64,000 nucleotides of DNA from Comamonadaceae bacterium (GTDB lineage Bacteria > Pseudomonadota > Gammaproteobacteria > Burkholderiales > Burkholderiaceae_C): NCBI GenBank assembly GCA_947479935.1, contig CANKBG010000001.1, positions 1-64,000 of the forward strand, given 5' to 3'. The notes beneath the pieces are model-generated. The model did no database searches and was not told the DNA's origin. It was given only the letters and a program-made list of their open reading frames with translations. Made by a program: the position numbers and the translations under genes. The first letter of the stretch is position 1. Each line of letters starts with the position of its first letter. Of the stretch, positions 8,893 through 17,205 are shown in pieces.

Positions 8893-9037
8893 TTCATTCC
8901 TTCAGATGGCTGTTGATGCAGGGGTCTGATATTTTTACCTTAAATCTAAGCTGCATGAATCAAGGTAAACCATTGAATAAGGTCTTATTGACGCATTCAA
9001 GAAAATGAAAATGTCTCCGCCATGGCGCTATTTGTAA

Positions 9038-9316
9038 TCAGGTCATCCGGCCAATGGCGCAACTCACAAAAGACTTGGCATTCGTCAGGCCTGCTTCCAG
9101 CCCAGCCACTGTTCCTTTTTCGGGATAGCCCATGGACTTTAATTTATCAATCACCAACTGCTTGATAGACTCTTCGCCAGAAAAACTCACCAATTGCTTG
9201 TCTCGGTCGATGACCAAGTTTGACACTTGCGCTACGGCATTGATGCCTTTCACAATGGAGTTTTCACAGCCACCACATTTGATGTTTTCTACTTCGACTT
9301 GGAATGTTTGTGTCAT
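9038..9316 (-). CDS. Heavy-metal-associated (HMA) domain protein
   Basis: Small 92-residue protein, one ferredoxin-like HMA domain as in copper chaperones (CopZ) or the N-termini of metal ATPases. The metal site is CGGC at residues 14-17 in the loop after the first strand. Unlike CopZ (about 68 residues) it has an extra ~20-residue tail containing one Cys (SCAIG). The start at 9316 is supported by AAGGAA about 9 bases upstream. No metal ATPase or regulator is nearby, so the partner and the metal are unknown; soft monovalent or divalent metals are likely for the family. Confidence 0.75.
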   Translation of the reverse strand: MTQTFQVEVENIKCGGCENSIVKGINAVAQVSNLVIDRDKQLVSFSGEESIKQLVIDKLKSMGYPEKGTVAGLEAGLTNAKSFVSCAIGRMT

Positions 9317-9470
9317 TTGGAAGTTCCTTTCTGGCGTTTCCGCTAACCAAATGGTCTGCGGTCAACATGAATTGTCTACTTCTTTAGATGGTTATGATAT
9401 GACTAAAATCAAGTCTCTCCCTTAGAATTTCTCTGTCCAGCAGTTTTTGACGAACTTTAAACATCCGCCC

Positions 9471-9713
9471 ATGAGCCACAAAATCGTTGTTTATTCCAAG
9501 TCCGCATGCCCACAGTGCGAGTCGGCCAAAATGCTACTCAAATCCAGGGCCTTGGCCTATGAAGAGATCAAAATTGACGACGAAGCCGAGCGAATTGATT
9601 TCTATGAAAAATGCGGCCCTTCTGTTCGCCAAATGCCCCAGATTTTCATCAACGACCAACGGGTGGGTGGACTGGCCGGCTTGCAAGCGGCCTTGGCGCA
9701 ACTGAACCCTTAA
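9471..9713 (+). CDS. Glutaredoxin
   Basis: An 80-residue single-domain glutaredoxin from ATG 9471; an in-frame TTG at 9447 would add eight residues but is less likely. It has the dithiol active site CPQC (residues 13-16) after the YSKS strand, the cis-Pro region RQMPQIFIND, and the glutathione-binding GG of VGGLAGL. The usual dithiol motif is CPYC; Gln at the third position is a variant. Role: glutathione-dependent reduction of protein disulfides or mixed disulfides in the cytoplasm. It diverges from the HMA gene and converges on the YghU-type GST gene, which also uses glutathione, though the strands differ. Confidence 0.88.
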   Translation: MSHKIVVYSKSACPQCESAKMLLKSRALAYEEIKIDDEAERIDFYEKCGPSVRQMPQIFINDQRVGGLAGLQAALAQLNP

Positions 9714-9718
9714 GTTCG

Positions 9719-10618
9719 TCACGCACTTTTGGGCTGAAGTTTGTCTTGCGTTCGGTTTAAAAAATCGCTCGCATCATGGCGCTCATGCAATTGAGTGTCT
9801 AGCGGCCCCATGACCCTGTTAACCATGCGGCCTCGCTTCACAGCGGGGCGTTCTTCAATTTCGTTGGCCCAACGTATCACGTGGGTGTATTCATGAACTT
9901 GCAAGAACTCGCCTGAGTCGTATCGTTCGCCCTTGGCAAGGCTGCCGTACCAAGGCCAAATAGACATATCGGCAATGGTGTAATCGTCACCACCTATAAA
10001 TCGGTTGTTGGCCAATCTTTGGTTGAGTACGTCTAGCTCTCGTTTGGCTTCCATGGCAAAGCGATCAATGGCATATTCAATTTTGACGGGCGCATAGGCA
10101 TAAAAATGGCCAAAGCCCCCCCCTAAATAGGGCGCACTGCCCATCTGCCAAAACAACCATGACATGCACTCGGTGCGCTTTGCCAGATCGGTCGGCAAAA
10201 AGGCTTTGAACTTTTCAGCCAGGTAAAAAAGAATGGAACCCGATTCAAAAACGCGCTGTGGCTCTGGGCCGCTGTAATCTAAAAGCGCAGGAATTTTGGA
10301 GTTGGGATTGACGCCTACAAAACCACTGCCAAATTGCATACCTTCGCTTATGCGTATGAGCCAAGCATCGTATTCAGCGCCGGAGTGGCCCAGTTCCAAC
10401 AGTTCCTCAAGCATGACTGTGACTTTAATGCCGTTGGGCGTGCCCAAAGAGTAAAGCTGAAGAGGGTGCTTGCCTTTGGGCAATTCTTGCTCGTGGGTGG
10501 CGCCTGCAACGGGGCGATTGATATTGGCAAATCGCCCGCCACTTGGTTTGTTCCAAGTCCACACTTTTGGGGGGGCGTAAGGCGACAAAACTTGTGCTGT
10601 GTCTGAGGTGTCTGACAT
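9719..10618 (-). CDS. yghU: Glutathione-dependent disulfide-bond oxidoreductase, YghU-type GST
   Basis: A 299-residue member of the Nu-class GSTs (YghU/YfcG). The long N-terminal extension with the PPKVWTWNKPSGGRFANIN stretch is characteristic of YghU, followed by the thioredoxin-like domain (QLYSLGTPNGIKVTVMLEE) with the NPNSKIPAL cis-Pro loop and FESGSILFYLAEKF, then an all-helical C-terminal domain with DYTIADMSIWPW. Known members reduce disulfides and peroxides using two glutathione molecules. It ends 5 bases beyond the stop of the convergent glutaredoxin gene. Confidence 0.92.
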   Translation of the reverse strand: MSDTSDTAQVLSPYAPPKVWTWNKPSGGRFANINRPVAGATHEQELPKGKHPLQLYSLGTPNGIKVTVMLEELLELGHSGAEYDAWLIRISEGMQFGSGFVGVNPNSKIPALLDYSGPEPQRVFESGSILFYLAEKFKAFLPTDLAKRTECMSWLFWQMGSAPYLGGGFGHFYAYAPVKIEYAIDRFAMEAKRELDVLNQRLANNRFIGGDDYTIADMSIWPWYGSLAKGERYDSGEFLQVHEYTHVIRWANEIEERPAVKRGRMVNRVMGPLDTQLHERHDASDFLNRTQDKLQPKSA

Positions 10619-10755
10619 TAGAGAACCTTTTAATCAATTTCAATGAGCCTACACGAGATTAGGCGCCTCTCCAACAAGGAAAACACGGTTTTCCTGCTTG
10701 GGAAGACCACCTACACTGAGGCTAATTTTAGAATGAGCTTAACTGAGAGACATCC

Positions 10756-12180
10756 ATGGAACAGCAAACCCCTACAGTTCATATGCAACAAATCTTTGCC
10801 GCGCAGGCTGCTACTGCTTTGCGCCTTAGAAGTTCAACGGCCAATGAGCGAATTGAAAAAATCCGCAAGCTCCGAGATGCTGTGATTGCGCACACTGAAG
10901 AATGGTACCGTGCCGCCTACGCTGATTTTAAAAAACCGCCAGGTGAAGTTGATTTAGCAGAAATTTTGCCTATCTGCTTGGAAGCCAATGACGCCATTCG
11001 CAATCTCAAAAAGTGGATGAAGCCTCAGAGTGTTTGGCCTACTCTTTTAACGCTAGGTACCACAAGCTATGTGCAGTCCATGCCGCGCGGACGTTGCTTA
11101 ATCATTGGCCCCTTTAATTACCCTCTTAACCTGACCTTGGGCCCGCTCATTTCAGCAGTTGCAGCTGGCAATACGGCCATTGTGAAACCCTCTGAACTCA
11201 CGCCGCACTTGTCAGGACTTATTGCCAAGGTCGTCAGAGAAGTATTCCCAGAAGCAGAAGTTGCTGTCATAGAAGGCGAAGCCGATGTGGCGCAAGGCCT
11301 TCAAGCCTTGCCGTTTGACCATGTGTTTTTCACGGGTAGCCCAGCCATTGGCAAACATGTGATGGCTGCTGCTGCCAAAAACTTGGCCAGTGTCACTTTA
11401 GAGTTGGGCGGTAAAAGCCCTACTATTGTGGATGCCAGTGCCAATTTGAAACTGGCCGCACGCAACATCATTTGGTCTAAGTTTGCCAACTCTGGCCAGA
11501 CTTGCATCGCACCCGATCATGTGTTCGTTCACGAGAGTGTAAAAGATCAGTGGCTAGAGCTTTGCAAGAAAGAAATTCGCAAAGCCTATGGCGCTAACTT
11601 GAAAGACCAAGCCAGCAGCCCGCATTTGGCGCACATGGTGAACGCCAGGCACACGGCTCGCATAAAGCACCTGTTGGACGATGCCCAAGCACGCGGTGCA
11701 CGAACAATAGAAGGCGGCGGTGTCGAAGAATCGACTTGCTTTGTTCAGCCTACTTTGCTGGATCAAATTCCGGCAGATGCCAAGATCATGGAGGAAGAAA
11801 TTTTTGGCCCCTTGTTGCCCATCATTGGCTATACCGATTTAGACGAAGTGATTGCCAAAGTAAATGCAGGCCCCAAACCGCTGGCTTTCTACATTTACAG
11901 CAAAACCCAAAGCAACATCGACAAAACCTTGACCTACATCACTTCGGGCGGTGCATGCGTGAATCACTCGCTCTTGCAGTTTTTGCAAGGCAATCTGCCC
12001 TTTGGTGGCGTGAACAATTCTGGTATTGGCCGTGCGCATGGTCATTACGGCTTTAAAGAATTTAGTCATGAGCGGGGTGTGGTGAGAACTCAATTTGACT
12101 TTGCCGCCATGCTCATGATGCCTGGCCAAGTGTTGCCCATCATGCGTCGTGCATTAAAAGCGGGCTTCAAGTTTCTTTAA
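10756..12180 (+). CDS. Aldehyde dehydrogenase family protein (class 3/coniferyl aldehyde type)
   Basis: NAD(P)-dependent aldehyde dehydrogenase, 474 residues, shorter than the ~500-residue class 1/2 enzymes and in the range of class 3 and coniferyl aldehyde dehydrogenases. The general base Glu216 lies in LELGGKSP and the nucleophile Cys250 in NSGQTCIAPD. The PWNYP-type motif appears as GPFNYPLNL, and the GGVNNSGIGRAHG region is typical of the class 3 group. The C-terminal ~20 residues are hydrophobic and basic, which could be a weak membrane contact as in fatty aldehyde dehydrogenases. It stands alone on the plus strand; the actual aldehyde is unknown. Confidence 0.88.
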   Translation: MEQQTPTVHMQQIFAAQAATALRLRSSTANERIEKIRKLRDAVIAHTEEWYRAAYADFKKPPGEVDLAEILPICLEANDAIRNLKKWMKPQSVWPTLLTLGTTSYVQSMPRGRCLIIGPFNYPLNLTLGPLISAVAAGNTAIVKPSELTPHLSGLIAKVVREVFPEAEVAVIEGEADVAQGLQALPFDHVFFTGSPAIGKHVMAAAAKNLASVTLELGGKSPTIVDASANLKLAARNIIWSKFANSGQTCIAPDHVFVHESVKDQWLELCKKEIRKAYGANLKDQASSPHLAHMVNARHTARIKHLLDDAQARGARTIEGGGVEESTCFVQPTLLDQIPADAKIMEEEIFGPLLPIIGYTDLDEVIAKVNAGPKPLAFYIYSKTQSNIDKTLTYITSGGACVNHSLLQFLQGNLPFGGVNNSGIGRAHGHYGFKEFSHERGVVRTQFDFAAMLMMPGQVLPIMRRALKAGFKFL

Positions 12181-12196
12181 TAAGTTCTTGACATAT

Positions 12197-12221
12197 CGCA
12201 TAGCGAGCGGAGCGCTATGCG
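12197..12221. repeat. Short hairpin-forming inverted repeat downstream of the aldehyde dehydrogenase gene
   Basis: Perfect 9-bp arms (12197-12205 and 12213-12221) around a 7-base AGCGGAG loop. There is no T-run after it, so it is not a standard intrinsic terminator. It could be a REP-like or mRNA-end-stabilising element. A single copy is seen in this window. Confidence 0.4.
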
Positions 12222-12270
12222 GCGCACATTAGCGGGCTAAGCAACCCACTCTTGTGTAAAGAACATCGAT

Positions 12271-13494
12271 ATGCTCATCAACGATTTGCCCGCATTGGAG
12301 ACCCTTCAGCAAAGCTGCCTTGAATCGGGGCTCAGAATGTTGAAACTCAATGGAATCACTTTGCTGCCTGTGGTTCAGGGTGGCATGGGCGTTGGCGTTT
12401 CTGCGGGCGGCTTGGCGGGCACTGTGGCCGAGCTTGGCGCCGTGGGCACAGTGTCTTCAGTCGATTTACGCCGACGCCATCCAGACCTCATGGCACTCAC
12501 GGGCAAACTAGACAAAGAACCCGATGCCAGACAGCAAATTGAAACGGCCAATTTGATTGCTTTAGACCGTGAAATTAAGCGGGCCCAAAAACTCTCCCAA
12601 GGAAGAGGCCTGATTGCAGTCAACATCATGAAAGCTTTGAACCAATATGCAGGGTATGTGCAGCAATCACTAGAATCTGGCGCTGATGCCATTGTGGTGG
12701 GCGCTGGTTTGCCATTGGATTTGCCAGATCTGGCCAAAGACTTTCCAAACACAGCGCTCATTCCCATTCTTTCAGATGCACGGGGTGTTCAGTTGGTGGT
12801 TCGCAAATGGGAAAAGAAAGGCAGGCTGCCTTCAGCCATTGTCATTGAGCATCCCAAGCTGGCAGGTGGACATTTGGGCGCGGCCAACATTCACGATTTG
12901 AATGACCCTCGCTTTGATTTTGAAATTGCCATTCCAGCCATTCTTGAGTATTTCAAAACAGCGGGCCTAGAAGGCAAAATTCCGCTGATTGCGGCTGGCG
13001 GTATTTCATGCCACGCCGACATACTGCGCTTGCAAGCCTTGGGCGCTTCTGCGGTGCAACTGGGTACCGCGTTTGCCGTGACGCAAGAGTGCGATGCACC
13101 GCTGTCTTTTAAACAAGTTTTGGCACACGCCAAGCCAGAAGATTTGCAAGAATTTATCAGTGTGGCAGGCTTGCCAGCCAGAGCAGTGAAAACACCTTGG
13201 CTTGAAAAATACATTCGCATTGAGTCCAAATTGCAAGAGCGTGCGCATGTGAAAAAGAAATGCAACATGTCTTTTGACTGCCTGCAGCATTGCGGTCTGC
13301 GAGATGGCTTGCCCAAAATGGGGCAATTTTGCATTGATCAACAATTAGGCCATGCCTTATCAGGCGATGTGCAAAAGGGACTCTACTTTCGAGGTGCGGG
13401 TCTCTTGCCTTTTGGTGAGAACATTCGGTCTGTGAAGGAGCTGATGACTTGGCTTATGAGCGGCGTTGCCCCTATTTTTTCAAAGCTTAAATAA
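12271..13494 (+). CDS. Nitronate monooxygenase family flavoprotein
   Basis: FMN-dependent TIM-barrel enzyme of 407 residues. The N-terminal PVVQGGMGVGVSAGGLAG segment, the central IVVGAGLPLDLP loop and the phosphate-binding AAGGISCHADILR...GASAVQLGTAF region are signatures of the 2-nitropropane dioxygenase/nitronate monooxygenase superfamily. The C-terminal ~70 residues are Cys-rich (CNMSFDCLQHCG) and are found in the longer bacterial subgroup. Family enzymes oxidise alkyl nitronates such as propionate 3-nitronate, but some are flavin-dependent isomerases or reductases, so function is assigned at family level only. It converges on the extradiol-dioxygenase pseudogene, overlapping its end by 8 bases. 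Confidence 0.85.
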   Translation: MLINDLPALETLQQSCLESGLRMLKLNGITLLPVVQGGMGVGVSAGGLAGTVAELGAVGTVSSVDLRRRHPDLMALTGKLDKEPDARQQIETANLIALDREIKRAQKLSQGRGLIAVNIMKALNQYAGYVQQSLESGADAIVVGAGLPLDLPDLAKDFPNTALIPILSDARGVQLVVRKWEKKGRLPSAIVIEHPKLAGGHLGAANIHDLNDPRFDFEIAIPAILEYFKTAGLEGKIPLIAAGGISCHADILRLQALGASAVQLGTAFAVTQECDAPLSFKQVLAHAKPEDLQEFISVAGLPARAVKTPWLEKYIRIESKLQERAHVKKKCNMSFDCLQHCGLRDGLPKMGQFCIDQQLGHALSGDVQKGLYFRGAGLLPFGENIRSVKELMTWLMSGVAPIFSKLK

Positions 13495-13981
13495 ACGTAT
13501 AGCCATCCATGGCAATGACATAACTGCCAATGCCGCGATAGAACGCTTGAGGCATGGCATCTTTGCCGGCAGCGCCTATGGCTACAAACAAAGGCAGCAA
13601 GTGATCTTCTGTGGGGTGTGATTGCACACCCTCTGGGGAGTGCTTACGATAGTCGATCAGCATTTGCAAATTCTTTGCGTTCATTTGAACTTCTACCCAG
13701 TCTGCAAAACTTTGCACATAGTCGGGTGTCTGCCCACCCTGCATGGCCGCCTTTTGATAGTCGCTCAAGTTGTGCGTGATGTTGCCTGAACCTAGCACCA
13801 AGTAGCCTTGGTGTGTGAGTGCCTCTAATGCCGCGGCCAGGATCGGTTGCAACTTGTGGAAAACGTTTTTGAAGCGCGGCTACCACCTCTTGCGCTCCCT
13901 CGGGGTAGCCCAAGGCTGGGTACTTGATGGCGTAGAGCTCTTGCGCAAAACCAACAAAGTCGTAAATGGTTTCACCCCTTG
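13487..13981 (-). pseudogene. Broken DODA-type extradiol ring-cleavage dioxygenase (LigB superfamily)
   Basis: Two minus-strand frames together give pieces of one dioxygenase. The first piece (about 13975-13865) reads GETIYDFVGFAQELYAIKYPA, the family's mid-N region. The second (13855-13487) reads LVLGSGNITHNL and later SHPTEDHLLPLFVA, the C-terminal metal and substrate segments. Between them the family normally has roughly 40-60 more residues, and the frame changes near 13850-13860. The first ~40-50 residues with the N-terminal metal-ligand His residues are also absent, the sequence abutting the stop of the next gene. So it has a 5' truncation, a probable internal deletion and a frameshift, and is very unlikely to be active. 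Intact relatives open dihydroxyaromatic rings (4,5-DOPA dioxygenase-like). Confidence 0.75.
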
Positions 13982-15490
13982 TTAAACATCAAATTGAATG
14001 CCTTGAGCCAAAGGCAAGCTATTTCCATAATTGACTGTGTTGGTGGCTCTGCGCATGTAGGCTTTCCAGGCATCTGAACCAGACTCACGACCGCCGCCTG
14101 TTTCTTTTTCACCGCCAAAGGCCCCGCCAATTTCTGCGCCGCTGGTGCCAATGTTGACATTGGCGATACCGCAATCAGATCCAAGTGATGATGTGAATAT
14201 TTCTGCTTCACGTAAATCTTGCGTGAACACGGCAGAAGACAACCCATGCGAAGCAGCATTGTTCATTTCAATGGCATCTTCAAAATTGTCATAAGGAACG
14301 ACATACAAGATAGGCGCAAAGGTTTCACGAAGCATGGGGCCTGTTTGTTTTTCGAATTCGACGAGGGCGGGGCGAACGTAATAGGCTTGCGGTTCACCCA
14401 CATCACATCGATTGCCAAAATGAATTTTGCCACCTAATTTTTGAGACTCTGTGAGGGATGCTTGCATATTGTCAAATGCTGCTTGATCAATCAGTGGCCC
14501 TACCAAAGTACCTGTTGCCAGTGGATTGCCAATAGGCAATTTTTCAAATACTTTTTGCAGCGATGCGATCAGTTGAGGATAGATCGAGCGATGAACAATG
14601 AGTCGACGTAGCGTGGTGCAGCGTTGACCGGCTGTGCCAGCCGCTGCAAATACAACGCCCCGCGTCACCAGTTCTAAGTTGGCGCTAGGGCAAACAATAG
14701 CAGCATTGTTTCCGCCCAATTCAAGCAATGACTTCTTGAAGGTGGCTGCGCATGCCAGAGCAACTTGGTGGCCCATGGCAGTAGAGCCAGTGGCACTCAC
14801 CAGTTTGATGTGTGGGCTCTCCACCATGGCTTTGCCCACTGTGCTGTTGCCATGCAGAAGACTCACCAAACCAGCCAGTGCCGTGCCTGATTGCTCGGCT
14901 GCTTTTATCAGGAGTCCTGCAAGCGCCATTGCGCTTAGCGGGGCTTTTTCGGAGGGTTTCCAAACCAGCGTGTTGCCACAAACCAAAGCCAAAGCGGCAT
15001 TCCAAGCAAAAACGGCCATAGGAAAATTGAACGCAGAAATAATGCCCACCACCCCAAGAGGATGCCAAGTTTCCAGCAGTTTGTGATCGGGACGCTCGCT
15101 GGCGATGCTCAATCCGTAAAGCTGCCTTGACAGGCCAACTGCAAATTCGCAGATGTCTACGACTTCCTGAACTTCACCCCAGCCTTCTTGCAAGATCTTG
15201 CCAGTTTCAAGTGAAATGAGCCTGCCAAGCGGTTCTTTGTGTTGTCTAACCAGTTCGCCAAACACACGCACCAATTCGCCTCGTTTTGGCGCAGGTACTT
15301 TTCGCCAAGCCAAAGAGGCTTGGTGTGCACTCGAGAGTGTGGAACTGATTTCAGCATCTGTTTGAGCAGATACTTTCGCAAGCAATCTGCCGTCAACTGG
15401 AGAGTGCACATCGAATCCCTGCGCATGGATGGGAGGCAATGCGAGGCCCAATGATTTAAAAATACTTTGAATATCAGTGCAGTAACTCAT
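13982..15490 (-). CDS. amaB: ALDH7-type aldehyde dehydrogenase, probable L-piperidine-6-carboxylate (alpha-aminoadipate semialdehyde) dehydrogenase
   Basis: A 502-residue NAD-dependent aldehyde dehydrogenase. Its best fit is the ALDH7/antiquitin group (AmaB), seen in FDVHSPVDGRLLAKV, the SAFNFPMAVFAWNAALAL region, LLELGGNNAAIV (general base Glu), AGQRCTTLRR (nucleophile Cys) and GEKETGGGRESGSDAWK near the end. Members oxidise alpha-aminoadipic semialdehyde, in equilibrium with piperidine-6-carboxylate, in lysine catabolism. No other lysine-degradation genes are in the window, so the pathway role rests on family similarity. It starts at ATG 15490; 115 bases without evident features separate it from the next gene upstream. 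Confidence 0.82.
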   Translation of the reverse strand: MSYCTDIQSIFKSLGLALPPIHAQGFDVHSPVDGRLLAKVSAQTDAEISSTLSSAHQASLAWRKVPAPKRGELVRVFGELVRQHKEPLGRLISLETGKILQEGWGEVQEVVDICEFAVGLSRQLYGLSIASERPDHKLLETWHPLGVVGIISAFNFPMAVFAWNAALALVCGNTLVWKPSEKAPLSAMALAGLLIKAAEQSGTALAGLVSLLHGNSTVGKAMVESPHIKLVSATGSTAMGHQVALACAATFKKSLLELGGNNAAIVCPSANLELVTRGVVFAAAGTAGQRCTTLRRLIVHRSIYPQLIASLQKVFEKLPIGNPLATGTLVGPLIDQAAFDNMQASLTESQKLGGKIHFGNRCDVGEPQAYYVRPALVEFEKQTGPMLRETFAPILYVVPYDNFEDAIEMNNAASHGLSSAVFTQDLREAEIFTSSLGSDCGIANVNIGTSGAEIGGAFGGEKETGGGRESGSDAWKAYMRRATNTVNYGNSLPLAQGIQFDV

Positions 15491-15605
15491 GGTGATCTCT
15501 TAACGTTCAATGCAACGGTTCCAGCAAGAACTCCAAGCTGGACGATTTTCGTTGAGGACATTTTAGACCTAGACCGTGTTGGTATCTAGGTTTGACGGTA
15601 ACGGT

Positions 15606-16421
15606 TTAAATTTGTCCCGCACACCAAACAATGGCAGGAAAAGTGGCCAGCCAAGCCCAGAAAAAACGATTGAGACCAAAATACCAAAACACCAAGAAAT
15701 GAAACAGTGCAGCAATCTTGCAAAAAATCAAGGCAAGTCTTGCATCCAGCAAAGCCAATGGCGCCGCACACTCCCACAAAATGAAGGCCCATGCGCCTAA
15801 TGCTGCCAGCCATGGCTTGCGCAACCAATGACCTGCACTTAAAGGCCCGTGAATGGCAGAATTTAAAAAAATGGTCATGGCGCTACCATTGCGCCACTCG
15901 GGTCTTAGCAACTTGACAGAACCCGACAAAAAATAAGAACTGATGGACTGAAGTGTGATGTACCAAAACCCAGCACGCCAACCCAATTCAGGGTCTGAAA
16001 AATAACTGACAATTTGAGCCATGAAGAGACCCGTTAGAACAACCAAGGTCATGAAATCGCTGCCACCGTTAAAGGCGCCACGCCATCGAATCAGAATGGC
16101 GATGTTGCTCGCAAACAAAAAGCCAATGCTTAACAGGTTGCTGCCATGAGTGACTAGGCTGATCAGGGCTAATAAACGCGCCGAAAGCAATATGCTGAAC
16201 AACTTGGGTGTGAACAAGGTATCCAATAATTGACGCATCCAAGGGCTAGGTATATCTTGCCGTTGAATGGACCAAATCCACATGCCATCTTTTTGCATGG
16301 CAGGTTGCATGCGTAAATATTCCAATGTCTGAATACCAGCGCTCAATGCAAAAAGGAGTTCCATGGCCCGAATGGCCATTTCCATATTCAGAATGTAAGG
16401 GGTGCTCCAGTCCAGCATCAT
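15606..16421 (-). CDS. Multi-pass membrane protein, HTTM/DoxX-like
   Basis: A 271-residue protein with about six to seven hydrophobic segments and conserved-looking loops such as RWRGAFNGGSDFMT and SGSVKLLRPEWRNGSAM. That loop pattern recalls the HTTM (vitamin K-dependent carboxylase-like) and related DoxX-type membrane families, but I cannot assign it firmly. Its ATG shares one base with the stop of the upstream gene (TAATG at 16421), so the two are translationally coupled and likely partners. Function unknown. Confidence 0.6.
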   Translation of the reverse strand: MMLDWSTPYILNMEMAIRAMELLFALSAGIQTLEYLRMQPAMQKDGMWIWSIQRQDIPSPWMRQLLDTLFTPKLFSILLSARLLALISLVTHGSNLLSIGFLFASNIAILIRWRGAFNGGSDFMTLVVLTGLFMAQIVSYFSDPELGWRAGFWYITLQSISSYFLSGSVKLLRPEWRNGSAMTIFLNSAIHGPLSAGHWLRKPWLAALGAWAFILWECAAPLALLDARLALIFCKIAALFHFLVFWYFGLNRFFWAWLATFPAIVWCAGQI

Positions 16422-16933
16422 TAACGCGGCTCCACTGGTGAGGTCATCATGACGTGGGTGTGAACAGTTTCAGTGGTGCTGTCTAGTAACATTCGCAATT
16501 CAAATTGCTTGTGCGTATGCTCCGGATATCTATCTTTCAACACACCGTCCACAAAGTGAGCCACCATTTTGAAAGAGACTAAGTTTCTAGGATCTGAGCC
16601 TTCTGGCAAGTCATTCAAGTCAGCCCAAAAATGATCAATCAAATTTTGCTGCGCTAAGCCCAAATTGGTTTCAGTGTTGTGAAAAATTTGCCACAAGTTT
16701 TGCTGTGTACGTGGGTACAGATGCGCCCATTCGATCCAAACCAGTTCGCCATTAGCCTGAGTTGTGGCTGATCTTGCATACAGATGTGGGACATATCCCA
16801 CAGCGTGAAAAAACTTCCAATTGGGGAAAAAGGAGCGAAGCAAAAAAAGCCAAGGCCCTCGAACAACGGGGGTTTTGTAAATCAAGGTGAGAGCTAGCAC
16901 CAAGAAGTAGGCAATGACCCAATAAATTGTCAT
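16421..16933 (-). CDS. Hypothetical membrane-anchored protein coupled to the HTTM-like gene
   Basis: A 170-residue protein with one N-terminal hydrophobic segment (YWVIAYFLVLALTLIY) followed by a soluble domain rich in aromatic residues, with the sequence HKQFELRMLLDSTTETVHTHVM near the C-terminus. I do not recognise a family. The one-base overlap with the membrane protein downstream and a shared minus-strand direction suggest a two-protein membrane complex. The upstream 272-base gap is shared with the divergent OlsB-like operon, which carries a PhoB-box-like site there; whether that site affects this gene is unknown. Confidence 0.55.
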   Translation of the reverse strand: MTIYWVIAYFLVLALTLIYKTPVVRGPWLFLLRSFFPNWKFFHAVGYVPHLYARSATTQANGELVWIEWAHLYPRTQQNLWQIFHNTETNLGLAQQNLIDHFWADLNDLPEGSDPRNLVSFKMVAHFVDGVLKDRYPEHTHKQFELRMLLDSTTETVHTHVMMTSPVEPR

Positions 16934-17114
16934 TTCGCGCTAAGGCAGTTTGCTAAAACATGGAAATAATAAATCACGCTATTTTAAAGAGATTTTGATT
17001 GAATTCAAAATTGAAAATTCGGAAATCGGGGCATTCCTCTACCTCTCTTAGGGCTTTTGGATAATTTCAGTGCTAGATTTATTGCGCGTATTGAGAATAT
17101 TCACGTATTTTGCA

Positions 17115-17132
17115 ACGTCATAAATAGTTCAT
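17115..17132 (+). promoter_or_regulatory. PhoB-box-like direct repeat upstream of the OlsB-like operon
   Basis: Two 7-base half-sites, ACGTCAT (17115-17121) and AGTTCAT (17126-17132), are separated by AAAT, giving the 11-base period of the E. coli Pho box (consensus half-site CTGTCAT with an A/T-rich 4-base spacer). It lies 73 bases before the GTG at 17206. I see no clear -10 at the expected ~10-base spacing. The rest of the 272-base gap is AT-rich with no other recognisable element. Confidence 0.6.
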
Positions 17133-17205
17133 AAAAAAGAAACACCACTGAAACCCAGAATGCAGATGATCAGTATCCAAGTTAACCATTACTTGGGAGT
17201 TAATC

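Noticed and set aside
8329-8916. Long plus-strand frame opposite the dienelactone hydrolase gene
   Set aside because: Fully antisense to a gene with an intact catalytic triad and rich in Cys/His/Trp without any family signature.
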